Numbered from the stretch's first letter, positions 25,482-38,553 are shown. The stretch: DNA of 64,000 nt from Chondrosia reniformis (GCA_947172415.1 OX359190.1:5270001-5334000), one strand, 5' to 3'. The notes: a model not told the origin generated them from the letters alone. Numbers and translations are program-made.

Positions 25482-28400
25482 ATGTACTAGTTGTACTTAT
25501 TATTTGTATGTACTAGATGTGTGTTCTAGTTGTATGTACTTCTTATATTTAGTAGTTGTATGTTCTAGTTGAATGTACTAGTTGTTTGTACTTGTTGTAT
25601 GTACTAGTTGTATGCACTATTTATATGTACTTGTTTAAGTACTAGTTGTATGTTCTAGTACGCGTTGTACTAATAACTAATTAGGTTCTAGTTGGATGTA
25701 CTAGTTCAATGTACCAGTTGTATGTTCTAGTTTATGTTCTAATTGCATACACTATTTATATGTACTAGTTACCTGTGTATGAATTAGTATTTTGTTGCAG
25801 TTGTGTTTACTAGTTATATGTACTAGTTGTGTATACTAGTCGTATGTACTAGTTGTATGTACTAGTTGTAAGTACTAATTGAACGTTCGAGTACTAGTTA
25901 TACTAGGTACTAGGTGGGTACTAGTTGTATGTACTAGTTGTATGGACTAGTTGTATGTATTAGTTGAAGGTACTAGTTGTATGTTCCAGTTGTATGTACT
26001 AGTTGTATGTTCTAATTGTTTCTACTAGTTGTATGTACTGGTTGTATGTACTCGATACTAGTTGTGTGTACTAGTTGTACAGCCTAGTAATATATACTGG
26101 TTGTATGTTCTAATTGTTTGTACTAGTTGTATGTACTAGCTGTTTGTTCTATTTGTATGTACTGATTGTGTGTACTAGTTGATTTACTAGTTGTATGTAC
26201 TAGAACAAGTTATATTTATAATTGTAGGTACAAGTTGTATGTAGTAGTTGTGTGTAATAGTTTATGTACTAGTTATATGTCCTAGTTGTCTATACTTGGT
26301 TTATGTACTCGTTCTATGTACTAGTTGTATGTACTAGTTATATCTAGTACTTGTGTGTACTAGTTGTATATACAAATTTTATGGACTAGGTGTATGGACT
26401 AGTTTTATGTACTAGTATTAGTTGTCGGTACAATTTGTATGTAGTAGTTGCATGTAGTAGTTGTATAAACAAATTGTTTGTACTAGTTGCATGGACTAGT
26501 TATGTACCAATTGTATGTACTAGTTGTATGTATATATTACTTGCATGTACTAGCTTAGTACTAGTTGTATAATTACTAGTTTTATGTGGTAGTTTTATGT
26601 TCACATTCTATGAGCTAGCTGTATGTACTAATGTCTTATTGTTCGTACTAGTTGTATGCATGAGTTTTATGTACTCTTTCTATGTACTAGTTGCAAGTAC
26701 TAGTTTCTAGTTGTATGTACTAGTTGTATGCACCGGTTGTGTGTACTAGTTGTATATATTACTTGTGTGTCCTAGTTGTATGTACTGGGTGTATGTACTA
26801 TTTATATATACTAGTTATATGTGAATGTAGTAGTTATATGTCCACACTGTGTCTAATTATTGTATGTACTAACTCTATTTACTATTTGTAGTAACTAGTT
26901 GTATGTACTAGTTGTACGTACTAATTGTATGTATTAGGTGTATGTACTAGTTGCAAGTTCTAATTGTTTGTACTAGTTGCATGTACTAGTTGTATGTACG
27001 AGTTATATGTACTAGTTGTATGTTCTAGTTGGGTGTAATAACTGTATGTACTAGTTATACTTTCTAGTTGTAGGGACTAGTTGCATGTATTAGTTGTATG
27101 TACTAGTTCTATGCTCTAGTTGTAAGTTCTAGTAGTATTATACAAGGTACTAGGTAGATCCTAGTTATATTTAGTGGATATAAGTTGTATGTAGTAGTTG
27201 TACATACAAGATGGGTGTAATTTGTGTACGTACTAGTTGTATGTACTAGTTGTATATACTATTTATATGTACTATTTATATGTGTATGTACTAGTTATCT
27301 TTAGTAGTTGTGTGAACTAGGCGTATATACTAGTTGTTTGTACTAGTTATATGTACTAGTTGTATGTACTAGTTGTATGCACCATTTATATGGACTAGTT
27401 GTATATACTAGTTGTTAGTACTAGTTGTAAGTTCTAGTACTAGTTTATACTACGTACTAGGTTGGTTCTAGTTGTACGCACTAGTTGGATGTACTAGTTG
27501 TTTGTACTAGTTTTATGTACTCAATACAAGTTGTATGCACTAGTTGTATGTACTAGTTGTATGTACTAGTTGTTTGTACTAGTTCTATGTACTAATTTTA
27601 TGTTCTAGTTATGTTGTAGTTGTATATAGTTTTTATATGTACTAGTTTAATGTAGTAATTGTGTGTACTAGTTATATTTACCGGTTGTGTGTACTAGTTG
27701 TATGTTCAAGTACAAGTTATAACCAAGTATTAGGAAGGTACTAGTTGTATGTACTAATCGTTTGAACTAGTTCTATATACTAATTATATGTTCAAGTTTT
27801 ATGTACTAGTTGTATGTACTGGTTGTATGCACTATTTATATGTACTAGGTATATGTGTATGTGCTAGTTATATGTATTAGTTGTGTGTACTACATGTATA
27901 TACTAGTTGTATAAAGTAGTTATATGTACTAGTTGTGTGTACAAGTTATAGGTTCTAGTATTAGTTATACTAGGTACTAGGAAGATTTTAGTTGAATGTA
28001 CTAGACACAAGTTGTATATACTATTTGTATGTATTAATTGTGTGTTATTGTTGTTTGTACTTGTTGTATGCACTATTTATATGTATTAACTGTATGTACT
28101 AATAGTAAGTACTAGTTGTATGCTCTAGTACTAGTTATACAAGGTACTAAGTAGGTACTAGTTGTATGTACTAATTGTATGTAGTAGTTGTATGGACTAG
28201 TTGTATGGACTATTTGTATGTACTAGTTGTTTGTACTAGTTGTATGTACTCGATACTAGTTGTATGACTAGGTGTAGATACTATTTGTAGGTTCTGGTAC
28301 CAGTTCTACTACGTACTAAGTGGCTTCTAGTTGTATGTACTAGTTTTATGTACCACTTGTAGGTTCTAGTTTATGTTCTAGTTGTATATACTATTTATAT

Positions 28401-29290
28401 GTGCTAGTTTTTTGTGAATTCACTAGTTTAATGTAGTAATTGTGTGTACTATATATATGTACTAGTTGTGTGTAGTAGTTGTATGTACTAGTTGCATGTA
28501 CTATTTATACGAACTGGGTATATGTGTATGTACTAGTTATATGTAGTAGTTGTGTGTACTAGGTGTATATACTAGCTGTATGTTCTAGTTATATGTACTA
28601 GTTGTATGTACTGGTTGTAGGTTCTAGTCCTAGTTATACTAGGTACTAGGTAAGTCCTAGTTGCATGTACTAGACACAAGTTGTATGTACTATTTGTAAG
28701 TACTAGTTGTGTGTACTAGTTTTATGTACTAGTTGTGTGTAGTAGTTGTACGTACTTCATGTACTTACTATGTGTATGTACTAGTTGTATGCATTAGTTA
28801 TGTGTACGAGTTGTAAGTACTACTTGTATGCGCTAGTTGTATATATGTTCTGGCTGTATGTAATAGTTAAAGGTTCTTTATAGTACTAGTTATAATGGGT
28901 ACTAGGTAAGTACAATTTGTATGTCCTATCTGTTTGTACTAGTGGTATGTACTAGTTATGTACCACTTGTATGTACTAGTTGTATTTAGTAGTTGTAAGT
29001 GCTATTTATATGTACTAGTTATATGTGTATGTACTAGTTTTATGTAGTAGGCGTATGTATTACTTGTAATTAATAGTTGTATGTACTAGTTGCATATACT
29101 AGATGTATTTACTAGTTATATGTACACATTACTAGCTGAATGTGACAGTTGTACGTTTTAGTTGTATGGACTAATACTAGTTTTATTTACTAGTCATAGA
29201 TACTAGTTGTTTGTAGTATCTGTATGTAATGGTACTAGGTATATTTAATATTTGTAGGTACTCTATGTATGTACTAGTTGTATGTACTAG
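25482..29290 (+). repeat. Segmental duplication of 1-3960
   Basis: The order of variant units matches the start of the window. Position 2 aligns with 25484, and the unit carrying TTTTATTTACTAGTCATA near 3860 aligns with one near 29179. The net length difference is about 163 bp. The left edge of the other copy lies outside the window. Confidence 0.8.
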
Positions 29291-30005
29291 ATTTATGTTC
29301 CAGTTGTATGTACTAGTTGTATGTACTGGTTGTAGGTTCTAGTCCTAGTTATACTAGGTACTAGGTAAGTCCTAGTTGCATGTACTAGACACAAGTTGTA
29401 TGTACTATTTGTAAGTACTAGTTGTGTGTACTAGTTTTATGTACTAGTTGTGTGTAGTAGTTGTACGTACTTCATGTACTTACTATGTGTATGTACTAGT
29501 TGTATGCATTAGTTATATGTTCGAGTTGTAAGTACTACTTGTATGCGCTAGTTGTATATATGTTCTGGCTGTATGTAATAGTTAAAGGTTCTTTATAGTA
29601 CTAGTTATAATGGGTACTAGGTAAGTACAATTTGTATGTCCTATCTGTTTGTACTAGTTGTATGTACTAGTTATGTACCACTTGTATGTACTAGTTGTAT
29701 TTAGTAGTTGTAAGTACTATTTATATGTACTAGTTATATGTGTATGTACTAGTTTTATGTAGTAGGTGTATGTATTACTTGTAATTAATAGTTGTATGTA
29801 CTAGTTGCATATACTAGATGTATTTACTAGTTATATGTACACATTACTAGCTGAATGTGACAGTTGTATGGACTAATACTAGTTTTATTTACTTGTCATA
29901 GATACTAGTTGTTTGTAGTATCTCTATATACTGGTACTAGGTATATTTAATATTTGTAGGTACTCTATGTATGTACTAGTTGAATGTACTAGATTTATGT
30001 TCCAG
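28621..30005 (+). repeat. 715-bp tandem duplication within satellite A
   Basis: The variant run beginning GTTCTAGTCCTAGTTATACT occurs at 28621 and again at 29336, and the following roughly 680 bp match with only scattered substitutions and short indels. This indicates a recent unequal exchange. Confidence 0.75.
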
Positions 30006-30770
30006 TTGTATGTACTAGTTGTATGTATTAGTTGTATGTACTAGTTGTGTGTACTGGTTGCATGCACTAGTTATATGTACTAGTTTTATGTATTAGTTGT
30101 AAGTACTAGTTTTAAGTACTCATTCTATGTACTAATTGTATGTTTTAATTGTATGGACTGTAACTTCTCCTTTCTATTTGCATGTACTAGTTTTATGCCC
30201 TAGTTGTATGTACAAGAACAAGTTATATTTACTAGTTTACGCACTAATCGTATATATTAGTTGTATGTACTGGTTACTAGTTGAATGTACTAGTTTTATG
30301 TTCTCATTCTATTAACTAGTTCTATATAATATTTGTAGTTCTAGTTGTATGTACTAGTTTTATGTACGTGTTGTATGTATATCCTAGTTGTTTGTACTAA
30401 TTGTATGTACTAGTACTAGCTATAGTTTTAAGTTGTGTGTACTAGTTGTATCTACTAGTTGCAGGTGCTAATTGTATACACTAGTTGTATGTATTAGTTT
30501 TATGTACTACTTGTATGTACTAGTTGCATGCAGTAGTTGTATGTACTAGTTGTGTGTACTAGATTTATATACTAGTACTAGTTATGTTTGCTAGTTGTAG
30601 GTATTAGTTACATTTCCTTGTTGTACGTTCTAGTTTTATGTAGTTACTGATTGTACAAACTAGTTGTATCTACTTGTTGTATGTACTAGTTGTATGTACT
30701 AATACTAGTTATATTTACTAGTAATTGGTTCAAGTTTTATGTACCAGTTGTATGTACTAGTTACTAGTTG

Positions 30771-31030
30771 AGAGAATATAGGTTCATTGCTACGTTGTTT
30801 ATATGGTTAATTAGTTGATGAGCTTCCCGTAGCAGCGCGAAACAATTAATGAATTACTTCAGGACGTTTCGGTCCGTAGACCTTCATCAGCTGAATGACA
30901 CAAATAAGTTACACCTTAGATGTAAACACACTGGTTGGTGAGGTAAGAAATTGTGACGTAATGTGATGTTGTCAATGATGATGTAATAGTTCTAAAAATA
31001 GGTCGTGAGAAAAATAGGTAGTGAAAAAAA
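30771..31030. mobile_element. Short retroelement relic carrying a hammerhead motif
   Basis: A 260-bp non-satellite insert with mixed composition. On the minus strand it contains a complete hammerhead-like motif (30858-30895). A second imperfect TGATGA...GAAAC segment lies on the plus strand near 30812-30844. Hammerhead motifs of this form are known from the terminal regions of Penelope-like elements and related small retroelements, so this is probably the terminal fragment of one. No coding sequence remains. Confidence 0.55.
30858..30895 (-). ncRNA. Hammerhead ribozyme-like motif (type I, minimal stem III)
   Basis: Read on the minus strand: stem I 5' strand TTCAG, core CTGATGA, one extra A, stem II GGTC-TACG-GACC, core GAAA, a self-complementary ACGT in the stem III position, cleavage-type GTC, then stem I 3' strand CTGAA. 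Stem I (5 bp) and stem II (4 bp) are perfect and all core bases are present. A very short palindromic stem III is the form that works best as a dimer. This is the most intact example in the window. Confidence 0.7.
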
Positions 31031-31728
31031 CTAGTTGTAGTTACTAGTACTAGTTACTAGTTGTATATAATACATATATTTTCTAGTTATATGTACTTGT
31101 TGTATGAATTAAGTATATGTACTAGTTAATGGACTAGTTGTATATACTAGGTGAATGTACTAGTTGTATGTACTAAGTGAATGTACTAGTTGTATGTACT
31201 AGTTCTATCTACTAGTTGTGTGTACTTGTTTTATGTATTTGTTGTATGTACTAATACTTGTTATATTTACTAGGTTTAGTTATTAGTTGTATGTATTACT
31301 TGTAATTAATAGTTGAATGTACTAGTTTTATATACTAGATGTATTTACTAGTTATATGTACTCGTTACTAGCTGTATGTGCCAATTGTATGTACCAGTTG
31401 TATGTACTTGTACCAGGTATATTTAATATTTGTAGGTACTATATGTATGTACTAGTTGTAAGTACTAGATGTATGTTCCAGTTGTAGGTAGTAGTTGTAT
31501 GTATTGGTTGTATGTAATAGTTTTTATGTACTCGTTACTAGTTGTTGGTACAAATTGTATGTACTACATGTATGTACTCAGAAGTAGTTGTATGTACTCA
31601 CTCTATGTACTTGTTGTATGTAATAGTTGTAAGTATTAGTTGTTTGTACTAATTGCATGCACTAGCCATAGGTACTAGTTTTATGTACTAGTTGTGTGTA
31701 CTAGTTGTATGTACTAGTTAAATGGACT

Positions 31729-31830
31729 AATACATACAGCTAGTACATACAACTAGTACATACAACAAGTACATACAACAAATACATACAACTTCTATAA
31801 AACTATTAAAAACAACTAGTAAATATAACT
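31729..31830 (-). repeat. Short inverted block of satellite A
   Basis: About 100 bp reads as CATACAACTAGTA units, the reverse complement of the surrounding array, with forward units directly on both sides. It is a local inversion or a fold-back copying event. Confidence 0.85.
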
Positions 31831-31949
31831 AGTTGTAGGTACTAATTATGTACAAATTGTATGTAATAGTTGTATGTACTAGTTGTATGTACTAGTTGCA
31901 AATAAAAGTTTTATAAACTAGTTTTATGGACTATCTGAATATACTAGTT

Positions 31950-34240
31950 GTATGTTCTAGTTATATTTACTAGTTATATGAACTAGTTATTTTTTACTAT
32001 ATAGGTGTATGGACTAGTTGTATGTACTAGTATATACTAGGTTTATTTACCAGTTGTAGGTACAAGTTGCATGTATAAGTTTATGTAATAGTTGTTTGTA
32101 CTGAGTGTATGTACTAGTTGTATGTACTAGTTGTAAGTACCAAATATGTCGTAGCTGTTTATGCCCTTTTTATTGACTAGTTGTATGAACTAGTTGTATG
32201 AACTAGTTGTATGAACTAGTTGGAGGTACTATTACTGGTAATATTAAAGAGTTGTAGGTACTATTACTGGTAATATTAAGGAGTTGTAGGTACTACTTGT
32301 ATGTACTAGTTATATGTACTAGTTATATATACTAGTTATATGTACTAGTTATATGTACAGGTATATATACTAGCTATATATATATTAGTTTTGTACTACT
32401 TCTATGTACTAGTTGAAATACTAGTTATATGTACTAGTTGTATGTTCTATTTGTATGTATTATTTGCATGTACTAGTTATATTTACTAGTTGTAAGTTTC
32501 AGTTGTGTGTACTAGTTGTATGAACTGATTGTATGTAATTTACTAGTTGTATGTACTGGTACTAGTTATATTTACTCCTTGAAGATACTAAATGTACGTA
32601 CAAGTTATTTGAACTAGTTTTATGGATTACTTGAATGTACTAGTTGTATGTAGTAGTTATATTTACTACTTGTATGAACTAGTTTCATGTACTAGTTGTA
32701 TGGACTAGTTGTATATCCTAGTACTAGGTTGATTTACTAGTTGTAGGTACAAGTTGTATGTAGAGATTTAATGTAATAGTTTTATGTACTAATTGTATGT
32801 TCCAGTTGTATGTACTAGTTGTATATACTAGTTTTGTTGTATATAGTTGTTTGTGCTAGTTGTATTAACTAGTTGTATGCACTATGTATGTACAAGTTGT
32901 TTGAAGGATGTACTATCGCCAAGATCGTATGAACTAGTTGTATTAACTAGTTGTAGGTACTTTTGTTGGTTTTATTAACTCGTTTTAGGTACTACTTGTA
33001 TGCACTAGTTATATGTACTAGTTGTATGCACTATTTACTAATTGTATGTCCTAGTTGTTTGTTCTGGTTGTATGTGCCAGTTGTATGTACCAGTAATATG
33101 TACTAGTTGTGTGTACTAGTTGTAGGTACTAGTGGTAGTTCTAGTTTTATGTACTATTTGTAAGTTATAGTTATATGTACTAGTTGGATGAAGTACTTGT
33201 TTATACTAGTTGTATGTACTCGTTGTATATTCTCCTTGCTAGATTTATGTACAACTTGAAGGTACTAGTTGTTTGTAGTAGTTATATTTACTAGTTGTAT
33301 GAACTAGTAACATGTACTAGTTGAATGGACTAGTTGTATGTACTATTTAAGTAGTAGTTGTTTGTGCTAGTTGTATTAACTAGTTGTATGGACTATTTTT
33401 GAACTAGTTGTATGAACTAATTGTATGAAATATTTGTATGAAATTGTTGTAGGTACTATTACTGGTAATATTAACTAGTTGTAGGTACTACTTGTATGTA
33501 CTAGTTGTATGTACTAGTTTTGTACTAGTTGTTTGTGCTAGTTGTATGTACTAGTGGTATCAACTAGGGATGTACTAGTTGTATGAACTAGTTACTAGTT
33601 GAAAGTTCTAGTTGTATGTTCTATATGTATATACTAGTTATATGTACTAGTTGTGTATACTAGTTGGAGGCAATAGTTGTAGGTTTTAGTACTGGTAATA
33701 TTAACTAGTTGTAGGTACTACCTGTTTGTGTTAGTTGTATGTACTAGTTGTATGTTCTAGTTATATGGACTACGTTTGTGTACTAGTTGTATGTACTATT
33801 TGTAGGAATAGTTTTATGTACTAGTTGTATGTAGTAGATGTATTTACTAGTTGTAAGTGATCGTTCTATGTGCTAGTTTTATGAAGTAGTTGTATATATA
33901 TACTAGTTTAAGGTACAAGTTGTATGTACTCGTAGCTATTTGTATGTACTGGTTGTATGTACTCGTAGCAAATTGTGTGTACAGTTGTATGTACTAGTTA
34001 TATGTACTAGTACTGGTTTTATTTATTAGTTGTAGGTAATAATTGTACGTACTAGTTGTAGGTACTAGTTGAATTTTCTAGCTGAATGTAATATTTGTAT
34101 GTACTAATTTTATGTACTCGATGTATGTACTAGTTGTATGTACTAGTTATGTACTAATTGATTTTGCTAATTACTAGTTATAAATACTAGTTGTTTGTGC
34201 TAGTTTTATGTTCTAGTTGAAAGTAGTAGTTATATGTACT
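31950..34240 (+). repeat. Segmental duplication of 9960-12164
   Basis: The same succession of unit variants as the block after retrotransposon copy 1, including paired ACTGGTAATATTAA variants. The similarity ends near 34230, at the point where the other copy runs into satellite B. Confidence 0.8.
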
Positions 34241-36450
34241 ATTTATATGTTCTAATTATATGTGTATGGACTAGTTCTATGTAGTAGTTGTGTGTACTAG
34301 TTATATGTCTATATAATAAGTATATGTACTAGTTGTATGTACTAGGTGTATGTAATAGTTATAGATTCTAGTACTAGTTATAGTGGTTACTAGGTGGATA
34401 CAAGTTTAATGTAATAGCTGTTTGTACTATTTGTATGTACTAATTGTATGTACTAGTTGATTTTACTAGTTGTATATATGTACTAGTACAAGTTATATTT
34501 ACTAGTTGTAGGTACAAGTTGTATGTAATGGTTGTATGTAATAGTTTAATGTAATAGTTATATGTACCAGTTGTATGTACTAGTTGTATGTATATATTAC
34601 TTGTCTGTACTAGCTGTGTACTAGTTGTATATACTAGTTTTACGTGGTAGTTTTATGTTAACGTTCTATAAACTAGTTGTATGTACTAGTCTCTTGTTGT
34701 TTCTACTAGTTGTATGTATGAGTTGCATGTACTAGTTGCTAGTTGTATTTACTACTTGTTTGCACTGGTTGTGTGTACTAGTTGTGTATATTACTTGTAT
34801 GTCCTAGTTGGGTGTACTAGGTGTATGTACTTGTTATATATACTAGTTATATGTGTGTGTACTAGTTATATGTACTAGTTGTATATACTAGTTGTAGGTT
34901 CTAGTTCTAGTTATGCTAGGTACTAGGTAGATCCTAGTTGCATGTACTATATACAAGTTGTTGTGCTTTTTGTATGTTCTAGTTACATTTGTATGTAATA
35001 AATATATGTACTAGTTGTATGTACAAGTTGTATGTACGAGTTATGTACCAGTTGTATGCACCAGTTGTATGTACTAATTTTATGTGTTTGTTCTATGTTC
35101 TAGAGGTATGTACTAGTTCTATGTACTAGTTGTATGTACTAGTTATTAGTAGTAGTTGTGTGCACTAGTTGTATGTACTAATTTTATGTACTAAGCTTTT
35201 GTACTAGTTTCATGTACTAGATGTATGGACTAGTATTAGTTATATTTAATAGTTGTAGGTACAAGTTGTATGTAGTAGTTACATGTACTAGTTATGTAAT
35301 AATTGTATGTACTAGTTGTATGTATATATAACTTGTATGTACCAGCTGTGCACTAGTTGTATATACTGGTTTCATGTGGGAGTTTTATGTTCACGTTCAA
35401 TGAAGTAGATGTATGTACTAATATCTTGTTGTTCGTACTAGTTGTATGTATTAGTTTTATGTACTCCTTTTATGTACTATATAGTTACATGTACTAGTTT
35501 CTAGTTATATGTACTAGTTATATGTAGAACTTGTGTGTACTAGTTGTATGTACTAATTTTATGTACTAGGTGTATGTACTAGTTCTATGTATTAGTTGTA
35601 TGGACTAGTATTAGTTATATTTAATAGTTGTAGGTACAAGTTGTATGTAGTATTTGCATGTGGTAGTTGTATGTACGAATTGCATGTACTAGTTGTATGT
35701 AATAGTTGTATGTACTAGTTATGTACCAATTGTATGTACTAGTTGTATGTATATATAACTTGTATGTACTAACTCTGTACTAGTTGTATTTACTAGTTTT
35801 ATGTGGTAGTTTTATGTTCACCTTCTATGAACCAGCTGTATGTACTAGTGTCTTGTTGTTCGTACAAGTCGTATGTATGAGTTTTATATACTCATTCTAT
35901 GTACTAGTTGCATGTACCAGTTTCTAGGTGTATCTATACACTAGTTGTATGCACTGGTTGTGTGTACTAGTTCTATATATTACCTATATTTAATAGTTGT
36001 ATGTACTAGGTGTATATACTAGTTATATGTACTGGTTGTATATACTAGTTGTGGGTTCTAGTTCTAGTTATACTAGGTACTAGGTAGATCCTAGTTGCAT
36101 GTACTAGATACAAGTTGATGTAAGTAGTAGTAATTTGTAAGTACTAGTTATATGTGTATGTAATAAGAATATGTACTAGTTGTATATATTAGTTGTAAAT
36201 ACTAGTTGTAGCACTAGTTTTATGTAATAGTTTTATGTACTAGATGTATGTACTAATTGTAAGTACTAGTTCTATGTAATAGTTGTATGAAGTAGTTGTA
36301 TGTACTAGTTACTAGTTGTATGGTCTAGTTGTATGTACTAGGTGTATGTACTAGTTGGGGCGATGCAGGCATCCCTATATTGTTTTCAGAATCATGTTAA
36401 CGTAGGGCTTCCTGTTCATAGTCTTGTATATATATATATATAGTGAAAAA

Positions 36451-37124
36451 TTACTGGCAATATTACACAGTACAAGTTACAAATTTAAGAGGGCCAAGTG
36501 ACTGTACAATATTAAAATTACAATCAAGTACTAGCTACACATGCAGTGCAAGTTACAAATTGAAAGAGATCCAAGTGAACCCTAGGATAGGACAAAAAAG
36601 GCCAACGCCTTTATATACGTATGTTATGTCCCTTGTGTACAAGTTGCAAAATGGTCTCTAACCCTGTTGATTATGCAAATGCATGCAACCAACCGTCGGT
36701 GTTCTTAGCTCCCTCACAAGGCAAATCAGATCTGCTGTGGTTATTAGCTGAGACCCCTTTAATACTGGAACCTTTGTTGATATATGGCATGCAGATGCAT
36801 CATCTTCAGTCTATACTAAGATGTGAAAAGGTAATTGGTAGGCCATTGTTCTACCATGCAATTGGATGATCTGTATCAACTACTACTCTCTATGCAGTAG
36901 TTGAGGATTTCAAAGCCTGCAACAGTACTAGTGTGACTAAAGTCTTGTACTGTTTAAAATACTGATTATCCTAGGGGTCACTTGGATCTCTTTAAATTTG
37001 TAACTTGCACTGCATGTGTAGCTAGTACTTGATTGTAATTTTAATATTGTACAGTCACTTGGCCCTCTTAAATTTGTAACTTGTACTGTGTAGTACTTGA
37101 TTGTAATTTTAATATTGCCAGTAA
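36451..37124. mobile_element. Foldback element with long inverted arms, copy 1
   Basis: The left arm 36451-36589 and right arm 36967-37124 are inverted copies of each other (TTACTGGCAATATTA at the outer ends, CCTAGG at the inner ends). The left arm lacks about 20 bp that the right arm keeps. The 377-bp centre holds a frame of up to 70 codons starting with ATG at 36651 (MVSNPVDYANACNQPSVFLA) with no family I recognise. Arm sequence is shared with the element at 38176-38553, so this is a small family of non-autonomous foldback elements. Confidence 0.75.
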
Positions 37125-37251
37125 CTTTCACTGTGGAGTGTACTTGAGTGTAATTAGCCTTCACTATACTTAAGACATTCACTATGAGCAATTTGGTTAT
37201 GAGATTCTACTGTACACATGGAAAATGTACACACATGGATAAGAATAAAGC

Positions 37252-37381
37252 CTTGTTGAACATCAGTAACATAAATTTACTAATTCTGGACGTTTCAACC
37301 CGGAAGTCTTCATCAGAAATAAAGGAATGGGAATATCAAGTAGGAAATTAGTAAATTTATGTTGCTGACACTCAACAAGGC
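37252..37381. mobile_element. Penelope-terminus relic: hairpin around a hammerhead motif
   Basis: Arms of about 36 bp (37252-37286 and 37345-37381, GCCTTGTTGA at the outer ends) are inverted copies with a few mismatches. They enclose a hammerhead-like motif on the minus strand. The right side continues TTCATTCTCATAATGATCGCAAC, recalling the 3' end of the Penelope-like element near 56760-56775. It looks like two opposed 3' ends of a Penelope-type element collapsed on each other. Confidence 0.5.
37288..37316 (-). ncRNA. Hammerhead ribozyme-like motif, partly decayed
   Basis: Minus strand: CTGATGA, extra A, stem II GACT-TCCG-GGTT (pairs with two G-U wobbles), GAAA, then ACGTCC. The core bases are present. 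Stem I is not convincing, because the bases before the core do not pair well with CAGAA after the cleavage position. Confidence 0.45.
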
Positions 37382-37420
37382 TTCATTCTCATAATGATCG
37401 CAACAAACACTCCTAATTCC

Positions 37421-38170
37421 TACACATGGACAAGTAAAAAATGTAAGAAGAGAAGACAGAGCTATACGGTCGACTAAACGAATTTCTTTTGCATCAATAT
37501 AGGGACAATTCTGCCTCAAACTTAACAGAAACATACACAAATACGCTTTATCTAACCTTCGCTACAACTCGTTTATTTCGTAGCTCCTTCTCATAGGAGA
37601 GTGTTGACTTGTCATAGCCGTTCTCGAAAGGATGATCTTCTGTAACAACGAGGAGGCGGTGACGTTTTTGCAACGTCACATGATAATCCACTAAATACGA
37701 AGATGTTGATGGCGCACTAGAGCAACATCACAATACATCACCAGATTGCACAATTGTAAGCTTGAATTCTTCAGTATACCTCGATTATTTTGCAACTTTA
37801 ATTAAGCAAAACTTCACCAGACGTTTGACATACACATGTACCATGATATATATCAGTTTCACAGTGATCTGACCAATTGATAATTGTTATCAATACAACA
37901 CTTGGTTTCAATATAAATTTTCTATAGCTTTTCTATAGTCCTATGGCATTTTATATGCAGACTTTGTCCTCCGTTTTCAAACAAACGGAGACCTACATCA
38001 AAAATCCCTTAATTTAAAACGAGTTTTATACCCTAAACTTTATGATACTATGCCCATTCTGTTGTTAGGTCCTTTCCTGGAGCCATATGAATTATTTATA
38101 TTATTTATTTATTTATTTATCTTATATTATATTATATTAGATTACCTTAGTATATTGTAACTTGTACTGC
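37421..38170. repeat. Duplicated segment, copy A
   Basis: Matches 38873-39690 in the same orientation at an offset of about 1.5 kb (for example TCTAACCTTCGCT at 37551 and 39049; GATTACCTTAGTATATTG at 38140 and 39655). Indels and substitutions are spread throughout, so the duplication is not recent. Confidence 0.85.
37548..37690 (-). pseudogene. Frameshifted copy of a possible terminal exon
   Basis: Copy of the minus-strand frame at 39046-39184. The C-terminal 25 codons (NGYDKSTLSYEKELRNKRVV and onward to the stop) are still readable, and the TTTAG before the putative exon start is conserved. A 1-bp deletion upstream of that stretch (ATCATCC-TTT) and indels further 5' break the frame. The polyadenylation-type AATAAA cluster present beyond copy B is missing here. 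Confidence 0.35.
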
Positions 38171-38175
38171 ATATG

Positions 38176-38553
38176 GTGCAAGTTACAAATTTATATACGG
38201 AGGCAAGTGACTCCTAAGATAATCACACTGAGGTATATAATATAATACGGATGCAAATGACAACCAAAATAATCACAAGCACGTATATTAAACGCTACAA
38301 GACTTTAGCTACACTGAAATTCTCAACTGCTGCATACAGAGTAGTATAGTCTCTACAGATCATATAAGGTTAAACGCATGGTTTTCCAATTACCTTTTCA
38401 CAACTTAGTACTAAGTACTAGTACTACCTTGTAGCGTTTAATATACATGATTGTGATTATTTTGGGAGTCATTTGCATCCGTATTATATTATATACCTCA
38501 GTGTGATTATCTTGGGATTCACTTGCATCCGTGTATAAATTTGTAACTAGCAC
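38176..38553. mobile_element. Foldback element with 126-bp inverted arms, copy 2
   Basis: The left arm 38176-38301 and right arm 38428-38553 are inverted copies of equal length (GTGCAAGTTACAAATTTATA outermost, GCTACAAG innermost) around a 126-bp centre. The outer arm sequence is shared with the element at 36451-37124, and a lone arm fragment lies at 38648-38699. No coding content. Confidence 0.8.

Larger units (their letters stand above)
18866..30770 (+). repeat. 13-bp satellite A, fourth and longest block
   Basis: About 11.9 kb of satellite A without a recognisable gene. It contains the second half of a segmental duplication (25482-29290, matching 1-3960) and a 715-bp tandem duplication (28621 and 29336). 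Periodic open frames near 21327-21606 and 26390-26572 are repeat artefacts. Confidence 0.95.
31031..36355 (+). repeat. 13-bp satellite A, fifth block
   Basis: About 5.3 kb of satellite A. It includes a short inverted block (31729-31830) and the region 31950-34240 that parallels 9960-12164. No gene seen. Confidence 0.93.

Noticed and set aside
30810..30845. A second hammerhead on the plus strand (TTGATGA...GCGAAAC).
   Set aside because: The first core base is changed and stem II pairs for only about two bases.
36651..36869. A host gene in the centre of the first foldback element.
   Set aside because: About 70 codons, no recognisable domain, no conserved copy in the second foldback element; kept only as a note in that entry.
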